In this document: piece by piece, positions 62,763 to 64,000 of the stretch
Layout of the letters: every line of letters starts with the position of its first letter
How positions within the stretch are numbered: position 1 is the first letter of the stretch
NCBI RefSeq assembly: GCF_008757455.1
Contig: NZ_VCMV01000013.1
Location: 11,839 to 75,838, forward strand
DNA: 64,000 nucleotides
Origin: Microvirga brassicacearum
Lineage (GTDB): Bacteria > Pseudomonadota > Alphaproteobacteria > Rhizobiales > Beijerinckiaceae
Reading direction: 5' to 3'
The notes under the pieces: generated by a model
The model's input: only the letters and a program-made list of their open reading frames with translations
Databases searched by the model: none
Told to the model about the DNA's origin: nothing
Translations under genes and position numbers: made by a program

Positions 62763-63251
62763 ATGGCCAGAACTCCTGCAAAGGCACCTGCGAAGAAAAC
62801 GCCTGCTCGCAAGGCGGTAGCCAAAAAAACGACTGCCACAAGAGCATCCACCACAAAGGCTGCTGCCAAGAAGACCGCGACGAAGGCTGTCGCGAAGGTG
62901 CCTGCCAAAGCCAGGAAGGCGCCGAATAAAACCGCTGTCAGGAAGACGACGAAGTCCGCTGCGTCGAACTCGAGCGCCATTCTGACGCTGCGCCATATCG
63001 CCGAGACGATTTCCGATGTGCATGAATTGACCAAGCGTCAGGCCAACGAGATCATCGGCCAGGTCCTGGAGGTCATCACGAAGAGTCTGAGAAAAGGTGA
63101 CAAGGTCCGCTTGAGTGGTCTTGGTATTCTCCAGGTGCGCAAGCGCCCGGCACGAATGGCACGCAACCCACGCACAGGGGAGCCCGTGAAAGTAAAGGCT
63201 TCAAAGAAAGTCGCCTTCCGCGCCGCGAAGGAACTGAAAGACTCGATTTAA
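62763..63251 (+). CDS. HU-family DNA-binding protein with histone-H1-like Lys/Ala tail
   Basis: This 162-residue nucleoid protein has about 70 N-terminal residues that are almost only Lys, Ala, Thr and Pro (KKTPARKAVAKKTTATRA, histone H1-like). A HU domain follows: LRHIAETISDVHELTKRQANEIIGQVLEVI, GDKVRLSGLGILQVRKRPARMARNPRTGEP and VAFRAAKELKDS. ATG 62763 follows GGAAGGA by 8 nt. Such tailed HU proteins compact DNA in several alphaproteobacteria. It lies just upstream of groESL on the same strand, about 360 bp away, and is probably a separate transcription unit. Confidence 0.9.
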   Translation: MARTPAKAPAKKTPARKAVAKKTTATRASTTKAAAKKTATKAVAKVPAKARKAPNKTAVRKTTKSAASNSSAILTLRHIAETISDVHELTKRQANEIIGQVLEVITKSLRKGDKVRLSGLGILQVRKRPARMARNPRTGEPVKVKASKKVAFRAAKELKDSI

Positions 63252-63508
63252 ACGCTGACGTGACCACAGCCCGAACTCGTCAGACCGAGGCTCGCGTTCC
63301 CCGAGCTTTATAAAGGCGTTCGCAGATTTGGATATCTCGCTGCCGGCATTAGCGGGCGAGGTTTCGTCACGCTCGATCTCGTTGAAGGGATTTCGGCGGT
63401 CGGTCCGAAAACTGACGAATGCAATGTCTCTGTTTTCCTAATTTGGTCGCGATCGATGAGCGGGCAGAGGGTTCTCCCGGGGCCGGTCTCTGTTTGAACT
63501 CTTTGCCT

Positions 63509-63537
63509 TGACCGGACCGGATCGGGGGAATCCATTA
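63509..63537 (+). promoter_or_regulatory. Possible groESL promoter
   Basis: TTGACC (63509-63514) and TCCATT (63532-63537) are 17 bp apart and place the start of transcription within the CIRCE element, as is usual for HrcA-controlled groE promoters. The -10 match is weak, so a sigma-32-type reading is also possible. The preceding 63252-63508 stretch shows nothing else. Confidence 0.4.
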
Positions 63538-63561
63538 GCACTCTTACATCACGAGTGCTAA
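63535..63561. promoter_or_regulatory. CIRCE element (HrcA operator)
   Basis: TTAGCACTC, 9-bp spacer, GAGTGCTAA is an exact match to the CIRCE consensus, located 50 bp before groES. HrcA binds it and represses groESL until heat shock. Confidence 0.97.
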
Positions 63562-63611
63562 TAGACATGGAACGTGTTTAGGCCTCCATTTTCAGAAGAC
63601 AGGATTAAGCC

Positions 63612-63929
63612 ATGATGTTCCGCCCTTTGCATGACCGTGTTGTCGTGCGTCGTCTCGATGCCGAGGACAAGACCAAAGGCGGCATCATTATCCCCGACAC
63701 CGCCAAGGAGAAGCCGCAAGAGGGCGAAATTGTCGCCGTCGGCCCTGGCGCTGCTCGCGATGAGAGCGGCAAGCTCGTGGCGCTCGACGTCAAGTCCGGC
63801 GACCGCATTCTCTTCGGCAAATGGTCCGGCACCGAGGTCAAGATCGACGGTGAGGACCTCCTGATCATGAAGGAATCCGACATCATGGGCGTGATCGAGA
63901 ACACTGTTTCAAAGGCGAAGGCGGCTTAA
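63612..63929 (+). CDS. groES: Co-chaperonin GroES
   Basis: This 105-residue protein forms the heptameric lid of the GroEL folding chamber. Sequence is canonical: [19 protein letters not shown], mobile loop [37 protein letters not shown] and [15 protein letters not shown] strong CIRCE site precedes it and groEL follows after 44 nt, the standard groESL operon. Confidence 0.97.
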   Translation: MMFRPLHDRVVVRRLDAEDKTKGGIIIPDTAKEKPQEGEIVAVGPGAARDESGKLVALDVKSGDRILFGKWSGTEVKIDGEDLLIMKESDIMGVIENTVSKAKAA

Positions 63930-63973
63930 AGCCCGATCCTTCTCGTTTTATTGACCATTGGAGATTTCAAATC

Positions 63974-64000
63974 ATGGCTGCCAAAGACGTTAGATTTTCC
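63974..64000 (+). CDS. groEL: Chaperonin GroEL (5' end only)
   Basis: The frame starts MAAKDVRFS, the typical alphaproteobacterial GroEL N-terminus, 44 nt after groES. It runs off the window after nine codons. Confidence 0.92.

Noticed and set aside
1-64000. CRISPR array, rRNA operon or intact tRNA gene
   Set aside because: I looked for regularly spaced repeats, rRNA motifs and cloverleaf sequences and saw none apart from the partial tRNA-fMet end.

Overview
The window looks like DNA from a Hyphomicrobiales (Rhizobiales) alphaproteobacterium. The main reasons are a complete repABC replication/partition module with ParB-binding palindromes, a CIRCE-controlled groESL, a HU protein with a histone-H1-like tail, and the style of the hut, opine-oxidase-like and dipeptide-type ABC genes. 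A repABC module means this replicon is probably a large plasmid or chromid. All identifications come from reading the sequence; no database search was run.

Layout. (1) 1-1.3 kb: the end of an IS6-type element lying inside a truncated IS3 element, followed by a small relic of a RHE_PE00001-type gene. (2) 1.4-26 kb: a large histidine-utilisation region. The leftward operon hutI-hutH-hutU-hutD-hutC is accompanied by a PotABCD-like ABC transporter that ends in hutG, an orphan second binding protein, a TPP-dependent decarboxylase plus aldehyde dehydrogenase, divergent ubiD/ubiX-like genes, a three-subunit flavoprotein amino-acid/opine oxidase operon and an Asp/Glu-racemase-like enzyme. A 12-bp near-palindrome (TGTCTA.nCA core) occurs in five of the promoter regions here, which suggests one HutC regulon. 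(3) 26-31 kb: a MarR regulator and a SnoaL-like protein, two IS5-family elements joined at CTAG sites, a polX pseudogene, a decayed IS6 transposase and a small SET-domain methyltransferase. (4) 31-41.5 kb: a tight rightward operon for uptake and catabolism of an amino-sugar-like compound: Gfo/Idh/MocA oxidoreductase, five-gene Dpp/Opp-type ABC importer, BadF-type kinase, NanE-type epimerase, GntR/UTRA regulator and FAD oxidoreductase. Two AGGT-N4-ACCT operators lie in its promoter. (5) 41.5-47.6 kb: accessory debris, including a Mu/TniA-type transposase fragment, the 3' end of a tRNA-fMet, a RHE_PE00001-family gene, a serine recombinase and several frameshifted plasmid genes. (6) 47.7-51.4 kb: repABC with two perfect parS sites and a counter-transcribed RNA between repB and repC. 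(7) 51.7-56 kb: mostly broken genes around an intact WGR protein and a HAD hydrolase. (8) 56-62 kb: an AbiEi/AbiEii type IV toxin-antitoxin pair directly followed by an SbcD/SbcC-like pair. (9) 62-64 kb: recombinase and IS relics, the HU/H1 protein and CIRCE-groES-groEL (groEL cut by the window end).

The most interesting candidate is the extended hut regulon. A conventional His-to-Glu pathway appears to be co-regulated with oxidase, 2-oxo-acid decarboxylase, aldehyde dehydrogenase and prFMN-dependent decarboxylase genes. That combination could form a second route for a histidine-related or other heteroaromatic amino acid. The AbiE plus hookless SbcCD-like block next to the replication genes is a second candidate, as a plasmid maintenance or defence module.
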